A stretch of DNA of 64,000 nucleotides from Syntrophobacterales bacterium Delta_02. GTDB lineage: Bacteria; Desulfobacterota; Syntrophorhabdia; Syntrophorhabdales; Syntrophorhabdaceae. The notes beneath the pieces were generated by a model that worked only from the letters and a program-made list of their open reading frames with translations, searched no databases and had not been told where the DNA came from. Below are positions 30,686 to 44,104 of this stretch, piece by piece. The stretch's first letter is position 1. Every line of letters begins with the position of its first letter. Where the stretch lies: assembly GCA_001603955.1 (NCBI GenBank), contig LVAA01000019.1:36569-100568 (forward strand), given 5' to 3'. A program made the position numbers and the translations under genes.

Positions 30686-31147
30686 CTACAGCTTTTCGTC
30701 CTCCTCCACGATGCTCTCATACAGGGAATGGGCATCGGGAAGTTTCAGCAGTTTCTTTCTGAAGGAAGGGTCGCGGAGGATCTTCGATATCCGCGACAGG
30801 ACCTTCAGGTGCAGGCTCGCCGATTCCTCGGGGGCGAGCACGAGAAAGAAGATGTGCACCGGCTGCCCGTCGACGGCATCGAAATTGACACCCTGCCGTG
30901 ACCGGCCGAATACGACGAGCACCCCGCCGGAACCCTTCATCTTGCCGTGGGGGATGGCGACACCGTCGCCTATGCCCGTGCTCCCCAAGGCCTCCCGTTC
31001 CATGATGATCCTGACGATGGGCTCGACGTCCTTTATGAGCCCCGCAACCTTCAATTGTCCCGCAAGCTCGGTGAGCACCTCCTGTTTGGTGGTGCCATTG
31101 ATAGCGGAGATGACCGAGGATTCTTTCAGTATGTCCGCAAGCCTCAC
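30686..31147 (-). CDS. ptsN: PTS EIIA-Ntr-family protein
   Basis: GDGVAIPHGKMKG phosphohistidine motif. Confidence 0.9.
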   Translation of the reverse strand: MRLADILKESSVISAINGTTKQEVLTELAGQLKVAGLIKDVEPIVRIIMEREALGSTGIGDGVAIPHGKMKGSGGVLVVFGRSRQGVNFDAVDGQPVHIFFLVLAPEESASLHLKVLSRISKILRDPSFRKKLLKLPDAHSLYESIVEEDEKL

Positions 31148-31668
31148 GGTCCCTTCCCTGCCGTCTCTATGAGACTGAACTTTCCATCCCTGCGTTTGTA
31201 GACGATGCAGACGTTGTCGCGCTCCCTTTCACGAAATACCATGAACATGTCCCCCGAGGCCTTAAGCTGCATAACGGCCTCCTCGGGATCCATTGGCTTG
31301 GCGTCGACGGTCCTCGATACGATGATCCCCGCCTCTTCGCCCGTAGGCGCCGCGGCAACCCGTTTCGACTTGTTCTCGCGATACTCCTTCATCTTGTCGC
31401 GGTACTTCGTGAGCCTTCGTTCCAGCTTGTCAAGGATCTTGTCGACCGCCGCATAGATATCATCCATGACCTCATGGGCATTAATGACGACCCCGTTGAT
31501 GGTGAACATGACATCGATACGCTGGCGGTATTTCCGCTCCAATGAGATGACCACGTGGATATCGAGGGGCGTCTCCACGTATTTCTGCAGACGGGAGAGC
31601 TTTTCTTCGACATAACGCCTTACATCTTCGCTCGTATCAATGTGCCTGAAGCTGGTTGTGATATCCAT
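31144..31668 (-). CDS. hpf: Ribosome hibernation-promoting factor (long form)
   Basis: DITTSFRHIDTSEDVRRYVEEKLSRLQKY, C-terminal KPMDPEEAVMQLKASGDMFMVFRE. Confidence 0.93.
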   Translation of the reverse strand: MDITTSFRHIDTSEDVRRYVEEKLSRLQKYVETPLDIHVVISLERKYRQRIDVMFTINGVVINAHEVMDDIYAAVDKILDKLERRLTKYRDKMKEYRENKSKRVAAAPTGEEAGIIVSRTVDAKPMDPEEAVMQLKASGDMFMVFRERERDNVCIVYKRRDGKFSLIETAGKGP

Positions 31669-31830
31669 AATGCCTCCGCTTACAAAAATAAGGTTGGCGT
31701 GCACCAACCTTGGAGCTTATTAATAACAGATATGCCGGATGGTGTCAATCCAATTCCCCGAAAGTATTACGTTAATCGATAAGGAGCCTTTCGACTCCGC
31801 CGAGGCCTCCCGTATCCGGAATCTGTTCTT

Positions 31831-33222
31831 TTAGTCTATCACCGTCCTTTCCCTTGAGGAGCGAATGTTGAGTATCTCCCTGTATTTCGCGACCGTACGG
31901 CGCGCTATGTTGATATCCTGGCGCGATTTAAGGATATGGGCTATCTCGTCGTCGGTGAGGGGCTTCTTCTTGTCTTCCTTCTTGACGAGTTCCGCTATGA
32001 GGTCCATGACGACATTCGTCGAAAGAGGGTCCCCCACTCCCTTGTTGATGCTCGTCGGAAAGAAGAACTTCATCTCGTACACGCCATGAGGTGTGCTCAT
32101 GTACTTGCTCGTCGTTATGCGGCTTACCGTCGATTCATGGACCCCCACGTCCTGGGCGACGTCCTTCAGGATAAGGGGTTTCAAGCTCCTCAGGCCGTTC
32201 TCGAAGAACTCGCGCTGGAAGTTCACGATGCTCCGCGCGACGAGAAAGAGCGTCCTTTGCCTCTGCTGGATGCTCTTGATGAACCACTCCGCCTGTTTCA
32301 TCTTGTTCTTTATGTATCTTTTCGTTTCGCCGCTCACCTTTCTGTCTGTCGCGAGCTCCAGGTAGTAGCGGCTCATCCTGAGTTCGGGGATGTCGTCGTT
32401 GTTGAGGGCGATGTCAAACCCTTCCTCGCCCTTGGCTACGTAAACGTCGGGGACGATATAGGATATGAAATCGTCGCTGAAGTTCCTTCCCGGCTTGGGG
32501 TCGAAGGACTTGATCTTCTCGAAGACCCCCTTGATCCTCTCTATGGGGAAACCGGTCGCCTTTGCTATCCCCTTGAGGTTGTTGTGCTGGAAGAGGTCGA
32601 AGTGGTTGGCGACGACGTTCTCGAAGACGGGGTCCCTCTCACCCGACACCTCGTACTGGATGAGGATGCATTCCTTCAGGTCCCTGGCGCCCACCCCGGC
32701 GGGTTCCAGTCTCTGCACCTTCTTGAGGACCGGCTCGAGGACATCCACGGGGAAGCCGGAATCCCGCGATATCTCCTCAAGGCCGTATATGAGATATCCG
32801 TTGTCGTCGATATTCTCTATGATCCATTCCGCTATCACCCGTTCCCGCGGGCTGAAGTCCGAAAGGCCGACCTGCCACCTCAGGTGGTCCCTGAGGTTGT
32901 ACGTCTTCCTAACCATGTTTTCGTAGTCGGGGGCCTCTTTTTCCTCGCCCGGGAAGAAGTCCTCCGAGGGCGAATACCGCTCCAGGAGCTCCTCCATCTC
33001 TCTTTTCTCGTCCTGGCTTTCCTTCTCCTCGGTCTCCTGCCGCGGCTCTTCGTCGGTGATCTCAAGGATGGGGTTCTCCTTCATTTCCAGCTCGATCGCC
33101 TCGACAAGCTCCAGCTTGGAGAGCTGGAGGAGCCTGATGGCCTGCTGCAGCTGCTGGGTCAGGACGGGTGAGAGTTTCTGTGTCTGTTTAAGCTCCAACA
33201 TCGATGTTGAATTCCTCACCAA
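31831..33222 (-). CDS. rpoN: RNA polymerase sigma-54 factor
   Basis: LKQTQKLSPVLTQQLQQAIRLLQLS; C-terminal RRTVAKYREILNI RpoN box. Confidence 0.98.
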   Translation of the reverse strand: MVRNSTSMLELKQTQKLSPVLTQQLQQAIRLLQLSKLELVEAIELEMKENPILEITDEEPRQETEEKESQDEKREMEELLERYSPSEDFFPGEEKEAPDYENMVRKTYNLRDHLRWQVGLSDFSPRERVIAEWIIENIDDNGYLIYGLEEISRDSGFPVDVLEPVLKKVQRLEPAGVGARDLKECILIQYEVSGERDPVFENVVANHFDLFQHNNLKGIAKATGFPIERIKGVFEKIKSFDPKPGRNFSDDFISYIVPDVYVAKGEEGFDIALNNDDIPELRMSRYYLELATDRKVSGETKRYIKNKMKQAEWFIKSIQQRQRTLFLVARSIVNFQREFFENGLRSLKPLILKDVAQDVGVHESTVSRITTSKYMSTPHGVYEMKFFFPTSINKGVGDPLSTNVVMDLIAELVKKEDKKKPLTDDEIAHILKSRQDINIARRTVAKYREILNIRSSRERTVID

Positions 33223-33925
33223 GGTATACTTCGCGGACTATCCGGTCCTGGGCGACGCTCTCCGGCGTGCCCTCAAGAAGGACCTTTCCCGCGTTGACCA
33301 CGTACGCCCTGTCGCATATAGGCAGCGACTCCCGGACGTTGTGGTCGGACAGCAGTATGCCGATGCCTCTTTGCCTGAGGCCGAAGATTATCTTTTTCAG
33401 GTCCGAGACGGATATGGGGTCTATGCCGGAGAAAGGCTCGTCGAGGAGCATGAAGTGCGGTGACGTCATGAGCGCCCGCGCTATCTCGAGGCGCCTTCTC
33501 TCTCCTCCCGAGAGGGAATCGGCGCTGTTGTTCGCCAGGTGTTCCAGCTTGAAGGACTCGAGTATCTCCATGACGCGGTGGTTTATGAGGTCGCTCTCCT
33601 CGCCGAGGAACTCGAGGATCGCCTTGAGGTTGTCCCTGACGGACATCTTCTTGAAGACCGAAGGCTCCTGGGGAAGGTAGGTTATTCCCTTGCGCGCCCT
33701 CATGAACATGGGCAGGTCGGTGATGTCCTCGCCGTCGAGGAGGATCTTGCCACCGTTGGGTTTTATGAAGCCGATGATCATGTAGAACGATGTCGTTTTC
33801 CCGGCTCCATTGGGGCCGAAGAGCCCGACGATCTCACTTGTCTCCATGTACATGCTGATGCCGTCAACGACCTTTCGCCCGTTGTATGTCTTCAGGAGAC
33901 CCTGGGCGGACAGAGTTGCTTTCAT
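33188..33925 (-). CDS. lptB: LPS export ABC transporter ATP-binding protein
   Basis: GLFGPNGAGKTTSFYMI, LSGGERRRLEIARAL; next to rpoN. Confidence 0.96.
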   Translation of the reverse strand: MKATLSAQGLLKTYNGRKVVDGISMYMETSEIVGLFGPNGAGKTTSFYMIIGFIKPNGGKILLDGEDITDLPMFMRARKGITYLPQEPSVFKKMSVRDNLKAILEFLGEESDLINHRVMEILESFKLEHLANNSADSLSGGERRRLEIARALMTSPHFMLLDEPFSGIDPISVSDLKKIIFGLRQRGIGILLSDHNVRESLPICDRAYVVNAGKVLLEGTPESVAQDRIVREVYLGEEFNIDVGA

Positions 33926-33930
33926 TCCTG

Positions 33931-34848
33931 CTATTTTCCCCTCTCCATTCTTATCTTTGGCTTCTCGACGGACAACTTGCCGTCATTCGTCGTGTAGATC
34001 ACACGCTCCCCCTTCATTTCCACATTGTCCTTGAATACCCTCGGAGATTGGGTGAACACTATCCTGCCTTCCCTAAAATGATATACCGCCTTTTCGCTTT
34101 TAGCAACAGTGCCCTTGGATATGACGCGGACGTTGCCGTCGGCCTCGATGCGGTCCACTTCGTTGTCGGCGCTGTATATGTGGACGAGGTCGCATACCAT
34201 GTTGAGGTCTTCTCCCTTGAGAACGACCTTTCCCTCGAGGACGTAGGTGGCCTTCTGAAAGTAGTAGAGGAGCGTGTCCGACCGGAAGTGATATTTCGCC
34301 TTTTCCGTCGCTATGATGCCCCCGACGTCGGACAGGAGCCGCAAGGTCTCCTCGTTGGTGTTCGCAAGAAGCCCGACCCCGCGCATATCGATCTTTTCTC
34401 CCTTGATGTCCACCTCATCCTTTGTTGTTGTGACCCCGTTCTTGAAATCGAAGTCCATGTAAGGGCTCTCCAGGGTGTACTCGCCCTTGTAGAAGACCAC
34501 CACGTTGTCGACCCTGCCCGACTCGTTCTGGGTATCCATGGAGCCTTTCGTGCCGGTGAACTCTATGGAGACATCCGGCTTCGGCTTGTACAACCCCTTG
34601 AGGTCTTCGAGCTCGATGAGGGGCTTGTCTATGTACTTGCGGGCGATCTTCGCCGTGAGCTCCCAATCCACTACGCCGCGGCGCTCGCCCGTGTACTTCA
34701 CGTTCTTGAAGACGACGGCCTTGTTGCTGTCCTCCGCTATGGGGACCGGTTGCCTTTCAGGCTTGCTTACGAAGAAATAGAGGGCAAGCAGGAGGCTTGC
34801 CGCGATGCAGCCGAAAGAGACGAAGATGATGATCTTTCTGTTGCTCAT
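33931..34848 (-). CDS. LPS transport protein with an LptC-like N-terminus and LptA/OstA-like C-terminus
   Basis: N-terminal TM segment; beta-rich LESPYMDFDFKNGVTTTKDEVDIKGEKIDMRGVGLL followed by LEGKVVLKGEDLNMVCDLVHIYSADNEVDRIEADGNVRV. Confidence 0.8.
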   Translation of the reverse strand: MSNRKIIIFVSFGCIAASLLLALYFFVSKPERQPVPIAEDSNKAVVFKNVKYTGERRGVVDWELTAKIARKYIDKPLIELEDLKGLYKPKPDVSIEFTGTKGSMDTQNESGRVDNVVVFYKGEYTLESPYMDFDFKNGVTTTKDEVDIKGEKIDMRGVGLLANTNEETLRLLSDVGGIIATEKAKYHFRSDTLLYYFQKATYVLEGKVVLKGEDLNMVCDLVHIYSADNEVDRIEADGNVRVISKGTVAKSEKAVYHFREGRIVFTQSPRVFKDNVEMKGERVIYTTNDGKLSVEKPKIRMERGK

Positions 34849-34865
34849 GTATCCTCATATGCCAT

Positions 34866-35821
34866 TCACACGACCTTGGCCCTGAGAAGGTCGTGGATGT
34901 GTATAATGCCCACGGGCCGGGCGTTGCTTTCGTCATCGACGACGAAGAGAGAGGTGATTGAGAATTCCTCCATCTTCTTGAGGGCATAGGCGGCAAGGGC
35001 GTCCCTGCGGACAACCTTGGGCCTCATGGTCATCACGTCGCCCGCCGTCTTCGCCAGGAGCGAATCGTCGTATCGTTCGATGGCGCGCCTCAGGTCGCCG
35101 TCCGTTATGATCCCCGCGAGACGCCCCTCGCCGTCGTAGACCCCAGTGACGCCGAGCCTCTTTGACGTTATCTCAAGGATGGCATCCTTCATGGACGTCT
35201 CCGCGGACACTCCGGGGAGGGCCTGACCGGTGTGCATGAGGTCCTCGACCCTGAGGAAGAGCTTCCTTCCCAGGGAGCCCCCGGGATGGAGGGACGCAAA
35301 GTCCTCCACGTTGAAGGCGCGCCTTTCCATGACGGCGATGGCGAGGGCATCGCCCAGTGCCAGCGTCGCCGTGGTGCTCGACGTGGGCACCACGTTGTAG
35401 GGACAGGCCTCTTCCACGTTCACGACGAGTGCCACGTCACCCAGCCGGGCGATGGTGGACGCGGCGTCTCCCGTTATGGCGACAAGGGGTATGTCGAGGC
35501 GCTTCACCCAGGGTATGATCTTGAGCACCTCTTCCGTCTCCCCGCTGTTGCTGACGACGACAAGCACATCGCCGCGCTGGAGCATTCCCAGGTCACCGTG
35601 GAGGGAATCGGCGGCGTGGACAAAGAGCGCCGGCGTGCCCGTGCTCGACAGCGTGGCGGCGATCTTCTTGCAGACGAGCCCAGATTTGCCCATGCCCGTC
35701 AGGACGACCCTGCCCGTGCAGCCGAATATGATCTCAGCCGCCCTGGCGAAGGAGTCGTCGAGGCCTTCCATCACCTTCATGAGGGCCTGCGCCTCTCTCC
35801 TCAGGATGTCCTTTCCCCTCT

Positions 35822-35834
<13 letters not shown>
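34866..35834 (-). CDS. kdsD: Arabinose-5-phosphate isomerase (SIS + CBS domains)
   Basis: GRVVLTGMGKSGLVCKKIAATLSSTGTPALFVHAADSLHGDLGML; C-terminal CBS pair. Confidence 0.94.
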
Positions 35835-39461
<3,627 letters not shown>

Positions 39462-39501
39462 ATGGCACCGCACCTCGGGCGGTCTTCAGATCCCGGCCCT
39501 T

Positions 39502-40788
39502 TCACAGGTTACCTTCCTCGATCCTTATGTGGACGCTTTCACCTTTCGTGAAGGGCAGGGCGTCTATCTCCTTCCTTGCCTTCATGAGGCCCCCTTCCGG
39601 GGCATCGTGGGTCACCATCACGACGGGGACGTAGCCGCTGAGCTTCCGGCCCTGCTGGGTCACCGCCGATATGCTTATCCTGTATTTCGAGAGGATACCC
39701 GATATCTTCGAAAGCACGCCCGGCATGTCCTTTGCCATCACCCGCAGGTAGTAGGGGACGGAAGAGGCCCTGCCCTCCCTGAACCTGCCTGCCGCGGCGA
39801 GTCCCCGGGCGCCCCTGCCGCTTGCACCGGAGATCCTCTTCGCGATGTCGACGATGTCGCTCACAACGGCGCTTCCCGTCGGGTCGCTTCCCGCACCCTT
39901 TCCGTAGAAGAGATTGGGGCCCGTCATGTCCCCGACTATGTAGATGGCGTTATAGACACCGTTGACGCTGCTCATGGGGTGGTTGACGGGCAGCATCGCG
40001 GGCTCGACGCGGGCCTCGATACCTGCGCCCCGCTTCTTCGCTATGGCGAGGAGCTTTATCTTGTACCCGAAGTCCCGGGCGAAACCGATGTCGACGGGGT
40101 CTATCTTCGCGATGCCCCGTGTCGTAATCCTGTCCATGGTCACGGGTGACGCGAAGGCGAGCCTCACGAGGAGGGAAAGCTTGTGCGCAGCGTCTATCCC
40201 CTCGACGTCGAAGGTTGGATCCTTTTCGGCATAACCTTTCCGCTGGGCGTCCTTGAGGGCCTCGGCGAAGGATATTCCTTCATCCGTCATCCGTGAGAGG
40301 ATGTAGTTGCTCGTCCCGTTGAGGATTCCCAGTATGTAGCTGAAATCGTTGCCGACGAGACCGTCGCGGATCGCCCGGATGACGGGGATGCCTCCGCACA
40401 CGGAGGCCTCGAACCCGATCTCGCACCCTTTCTTCGCGGCGAGCCTGAAAAGTTCGTCGCCTTTCCCCGCCAGGAGGGCCTTGTTTGCCGTCACGACCTG
40501 TTTGCCGAGGCCGAGGGCCGCGCTGATGAAGTCGCTGGCCGGACGCATGCCGCCTATGAGCTCCACGACGATGTCGACCCTCTCATCCCTGATGAGTTCC
40601 ATGGCATCGGAGGTCACGATATCCCGCGGCAGACCCTTCCCTTTGAGCTTGCGCACGTCCACCTCGGCCACCCGGACGACGGTGAGATCGAGGCCCGTCC
40701 TTCTGCGAATGAGCGCGGCGTGTTCCGTCAATATCCGGTACGTGCCGGTTCCTACTGTTCCCAGTCCTATTATTCCTATTCCGATCAT
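39502..40788 (-). CDS. hom: Homoserine dehydrogenase
   Basis: [31 protein letters not shown]-terminal ACT domain. Confidence 0.96.
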   Translation of the reverse strand: MIGIGIIGLGTVGTGTYRILTEHAALIRRRTGLDLTVVRVAEVDVRKLKGKGLPRDIVTSDAMELIRDERVDIVVELIGGMRPASDFISAALGLGKQVVTANKALLAGKGDELFRLAAKKGCEIGFEASVCGGIPVIRAIRDGLVGNDFSYILGILNGTSNYILSRMTDEGISFAEALKDAQRKGYAEKDPTFDVEGIDAAHKLSLLVRLAFASPVTMDRITTRGIAKIDPVDIGFARDFGYKIKLLAIAKKRGAGIEARVEPAMLPVNHPMSSVNGVYNAIYIVGDMTGPNLFYGKGAGSDPTGSAVVSDIVDIAKRISGASGRGARGLAAAGRFREGRASSVPYYLRVMAKDMPGVLSKISGILSKYRISISAVTQQGRKLSGYVPVVMVTHDAPEGGLMKARKEIDALPFTKGESVHIRIEEGNL

Positions 40789-41096
40789 GATCTTCCCGTA
40801 GGGTGGAGGAGATTCCTGATCCCCTTCACCGCTTGTTTTATTCTGTGTTCGTTCTCCACGAGGGCGAACCTCACGTATCCTTCACCGAACTCACCGAAGC
40901 CGATCCCCGGCGAGGTGGCCACCCTTGCCTCTTTCAGGAGGAGCTTCAAAACGACATGCTTCGATGTGGGCAGGTCGGGATTCCCCATACCAAGGTCGAT
41001 GATATCCTCACCCTTTCTCCGTGCTTCTATAAGAAGGTCCCGGACGATGCCGAACACGTAGGGCGACAGCCGGGATATCCTGTAAAATTCTTCCAT
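40785..41096 (-). pseudogene. Internally deleted PLP aminotransferase (AlaC/DapL-like): N-terminal and C-terminal ends joined in frame
   Basis: 103 aa only: [49 protein letters not shown] joined to [48 protein letters not shown]; the central PLP-lysine region is absent. Confidence 0.8.
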
Positions 41097-41194
41097 TTAT
41101 GTTGAAAATTACCACATCCCCGGGGACACAATCAATACAAAAGCCAAGCAAGAATTGGGCCAAAAAAACCGGGGCGGGGTTTGGAACAGGGAAC

Positions 41195-41335
41195 GGATAG
41201 GACCGATAGGACTTTATAAGACCTATAAGACATATAGGACCTATAGGACGCATTAGAGACGATGCTGGTGATCCTGTCCGGGTTCTTCCCTTGGTCGTGG
41301 TCTTATAGGTCCTATATTTCCTATGCGTCCTATCG
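41195..41335. repeat. Palindrome with 9-mer arms (TATAGGACC type)
   Basis: Left GGATAGGACCGATAGGACTTTATAAGACCTATAAGACATATAGGACCTATAGGACG; right TCTTATAGGTCCTATATTTCCTATGCGTCCTATCG. Confidence 0.88.
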
Positions 41336-41398
41336 AAACCATTCCCTCCGCACTTCCTCGTCCCGGCTGCTCCCCCTGTGCCTACAAACTGCAGCCTG

Positions 41399-41881
41399 CT
41401 ACAGTTTGTAACCGAACTTCCTCAACATCTCCTTCCGGGCCTTCTTGTCCTCGTCCTTCTCTATGCCCGCCGGTCTCGCGCCGTCTATGACGCCCATGAT
41501 GCCGCGGCCGCCCCCGGTCTCGGCCACTACCACCTCGAGGGGGTTCGCGGTGGCGCAGAAGATCCGGCAGACCTCCTGGCATCCCTTGACGGCGTTGAGG
41601 ACGTTGATGGGGAAGCCGTCCTTCATGAAGATGACGAAGGTGTGCCCGCAGGACAGGGTGAAAGACGTCTCGGCGGCAAGCTTCGCCAGGGCCTCGTCAT
41701 TGCCCTCGTACCTCACGAGACAGGGACCGCTCGCCTCGGAGAAGGCGACGCCGAACTTGAGGGACGGTGCGCTCCCGACGAGTATCTCGTAGAGGTCCTC
41801 CACGGTCTTGATGAAGTGTGACTGGCCGATGACGATGTTCAGGCCTTCCGGTATGTCGATCTTTACGGTCTTGAGTTCCAT
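41399..41881 (-). CDS. Adenosine-specific kinase family protein (PF04008-like)
   Basis: ELKTVKIDIPEGLNIVIGQSHFIKTVEDLYE, LKFGVAFSEASGPCLVRYEGND, VVVAETGGGRGIMGVIDG. Confidence 0.8.
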   Translation of the reverse strand: MELKTVKIDIPEGLNIVIGQSHFIKTVEDLYEILVGSAPSLKFGVAFSEASGPCLVRYEGNDEALAKLAAETSFTLSCGHTFVIFMKDGFPINVLNAVKGCQEVCRIFCATANPLEVVVAETGGGRGIMGVIDGARPAGIEKDEDKKARKEMLRKFGYKL

Positions 41882-41920
41882 TATGCCTCCTTTAGTTGGC
41901 AAGAAAGATTAAAAACCCTA

Positions 41921-42217
41921 TCTCACGCCCGTTCGTCGCATGCGCTCCTCTCTCGAGTTCACAGAGATCGCAGAGAGAGGAGAAAAGAGAGAAAAGATTG
42001 CCGCCGGATTTCGGGGCCTACCAAGATCCGGCGGCCTTCTCGTCCCGCCGTCCCGGCGGGAGGCAAAGACAATGCTTTTTCTATTCCGCTCGTCATGAGC
42101 GAAAGGCGGAATCGAAAATGTTCCCTGATCCTGGTAGTCTCCGGGATCAGGGAACCGTCTTTTCTCTCTTTTCTCTCCGTGTGCTCGAGTGAGCCCGAAG
42201 GGTGAACGGGCGTGAGA
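41921..42217. other. Large nested inverted-repeat element with four internal hairpins
   Basis: Outer 14-bp TCTCACGCCCGTTC/GAACGGGCGTGAGA (41921-41934/42204-42217); inner 18-bp arms GAGAAAAGAGAGAAAAGA (41980-41997)/42158-42175; hairpins at 42000-42035, 42044-42060, 42083-42112 and 42121-42154. Confidence 0.88.
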
Positions 42218-42237
42218 CGATCTTTTGGTTTTTTCTG

Positions 42238-43179
42238 TCATTTACTTGCTTCTCCTCCCCCTTCACCGAAGGGCTGTTCCTTGCCGAAGTCCGGCACGTA
42301 GAGGGGGGCGCTTTCGAGGTCCTGGGTGAAGACGTTTTCCATACCATTATTTATAAGGAAGGAAACGACATTGTCGTATTCCTCCTGGCGTATCCGTCGT
42401 GAGAGGATCGGGTGCTCGCCGGAGCGGTGGAGGGGGAGGTACTGGGACATGAGGCCTATGGAGGTCTGTTTGCCCAGGGTTTCGGCGATCCAGCCGAGTG
42501 CCGCACGGGACCCGGCAAGGCCGCCGGGGAGGACGAGATGGCGGACGAGAAGGCCCCTTTTGGCGATGCCGTCCTCGAGGAGAAGGTCGCCCACCTGGCA
42601 CTTCATCTCGATAAGTGCCTCGCGGGCACATTCCGGGTAGGGGGCGTGCGCCGCCGGGCCGGAGAGCCTCTCGGCGATGGCGGGGTTCCAGTACTTGAAG
42701 TCGGGCAGGTAAATATCGATGAGGCCGTCGAGGGACCGAAGGGCGTCGACAGCGTCATAGCCGTTCGTGTTGTACACAAAGGGTATCCCGATCCCTCTTC
42801 TCTTCGCTTCTCCGATTGCCGCGGCGATGAAGGGAACATACGGCGTGGGGCTCACGAGGTTGACATTGTGGCACCCCATGGCCTGGAGGGAGAAGAACAT
42901 CTCCACGAGTCCATCAAGGCTCACCGGGCCTCCCTGACCCTCGTGGCTTATCTGGTAGTTCTGGCAGAAGACACACCGGAGATTGCAAAAGGAAAAGAAT
43001 ATGTTCCCCGACCCGCGCGCTCCCGAGATGGGCGGCTCCTCACCGAAATGGGGCCCGAAATGGGCCACAAGGATGTCCTTCCCCGCACCGCAGAACCCCT
43101 TTTCCCCGGCAAGGCGGTCAACCCCGCACCGACGGGGACACGCGGAACAGGGCGCCAGCATGGAAAGATCGGCTTGCAT
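42238..43179 (-). CDS. Radical SAM protein, COG1313/PflA-like
   Basis: CSACPRRCGVDRLAGEKGFCG; FCNLRCVFCQNYQISHEG CxxxCxxC motif. Confidence 0.88.
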   Translation of the reverse strand: MQADLSMLAPCSACPRRCGVDRLAGEKGFCGAGKDILVAHFGPHFGEEPPISGARGSGNIFFSFCNLRCVFCQNYQISHEGQGGPVSLDGLVEMFFSLQAMGCHNVNLVSPTPYVPFIAAAIGEAKRRGIGIPFVYNTNGYDAVDALRSLDGLIDIYLPDFKYWNPAIAERLSGPAAHAPYPECAREALIEMKCQVGDLLLEDGIAKRGLLVRHLVLPGGLAGSRAALGWIAETLGKQTSIGLMSQYLPLHRSGEHPILSRRIRQEEYDNVVSFLINNGMENVFTQDLESAPLYVPDFGKEQPFGEGGGEASK

Positions 43180-43207
43180 CGGGAATAGTATAGCAGAAAC
43201 CAGAAGT

Positions 43208-43355
43208 AAAGACCGTTCCGTTTCAAGTTTCAGGTTTCAGGCTAAAAGATGCCCGGAAAAGCCCGAGTGGTGCCCGTTTCGGGAAAGGAGTCGGCCACCT
43301 CTTGTTTTCCTGCCGTTAACCTGAAACGTGAAACCTGGAACCTGAAACGGTCTTT
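43208..43355. repeat. Heptamer phrase palindrome, GTTTCAG type
   Basis: Left GTTTCAA GTTTCAG GTTTCAG; right CTGAAAC GTGAAAC CTGGAAC CTGAAAC; outer AAAGACCGTT/AACGGTCTTT-like ends. Confidence 0.88.
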
Positions 43356-43360
43356 TTCTT

Positions 43361-44071
43361 TCAAAGCCCCAGGAACTCGATCATCAGCCCGCAGGCGAGG
43401 ATGGTGAGTCCCGCTATGGCATGGGTGTAGCGCTCGGCCTTGCCCAGCACCTTGAGGCTCAGACCCGCCCGCATGAGCAGCACCACCGCCATCATCGTCG
43501 CGATCGTCACGGCGCCGAAGGCGAGGCTCACCATTGCCACCCCCGTGAAGCTTTTCCGGGCGGCGGGATAGATGAGGAGGGGGATCAAGGGTTCGCAGGG
43601 GCCGAAGACGAATATTATGAAAAGCACCCAGGGCGTGACGGTCTTTCCTTCGTTGTCATGGAAATGGGCGTGGTTGCCGTCGTGTCTGTGTTCGTGCTCG
43701 TGGACGTCTCCGGCGCCGTGGACATGGACGTGCCTGTGGGGTTTGTTGAGGATGGCCCTGCGTATGCCCCAGACGGTGTAGGCAAGGCCGAAGGCGATAA
43801 GGAGCCACGCGGCGATCGTCCCCCGCGTCGATTCTATGAGCTCGAGCCGCTCGAGGGCCACACCGAGGGCCACACCCGCCAGGCCGAGCACGATGGAACT
43901 CCCTATGTGGCCCAGGCCGCAGGCAAAGGTCACCGCCGCGGTCTTCGGCGTCGACCATTTCCTCGACCATGAGAGCATCACGAAGGGCACATAGTGATCG
44001 GGCCCGAAAAGGGTGTGGAAGAACCCGATGGACACGGCGGCGATGAGAAGGGTGGACAGCTCGGGGGACAT
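43361..44071 (-). CDS. Membrane transporter with a His-rich loop (UreH/nickel-cobalt or SafE-like family)
   Basis: SIGFFHTLFGPDHYVPFVML, loop HRHVHVHGAGDVHEHEHRHDGNHAHFHDNEG, multiple TM segments. Confidence 0.8.
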   Translation of the reverse strand: MSPELSTLLIAAVSIGFFHTLFGPDHYVPFVMLSWSRKWSTPKTAAVTFACGLGHIGSSIVLGLAGVALGVALERLELIESTRGTIAAWLLIAFGLAYTVWGIRRAILNKPHRHVHVHGAGDVHEHEHRHDGNHAHFHDNEGKTVTPWVLFIIFVFGPCEPLIPLLIYPAARKSFTGVAMVSLAFGAVTIATMMAVVLLMRAGLSLKVLGKAERYTHAIAGLTILACGLMIEFLGL

Positions 44072-44104
44072 GGTGGTCCTTAGGGTTTGGTCTTAACGGG
44101 GGGA

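Noticed and set aside
41896-42241. ORFs 41896-42192 (+) and 41918-42241 (-)
   Set aside because: Both run through the nested hairpin element and show low-complexity translation without a family match.
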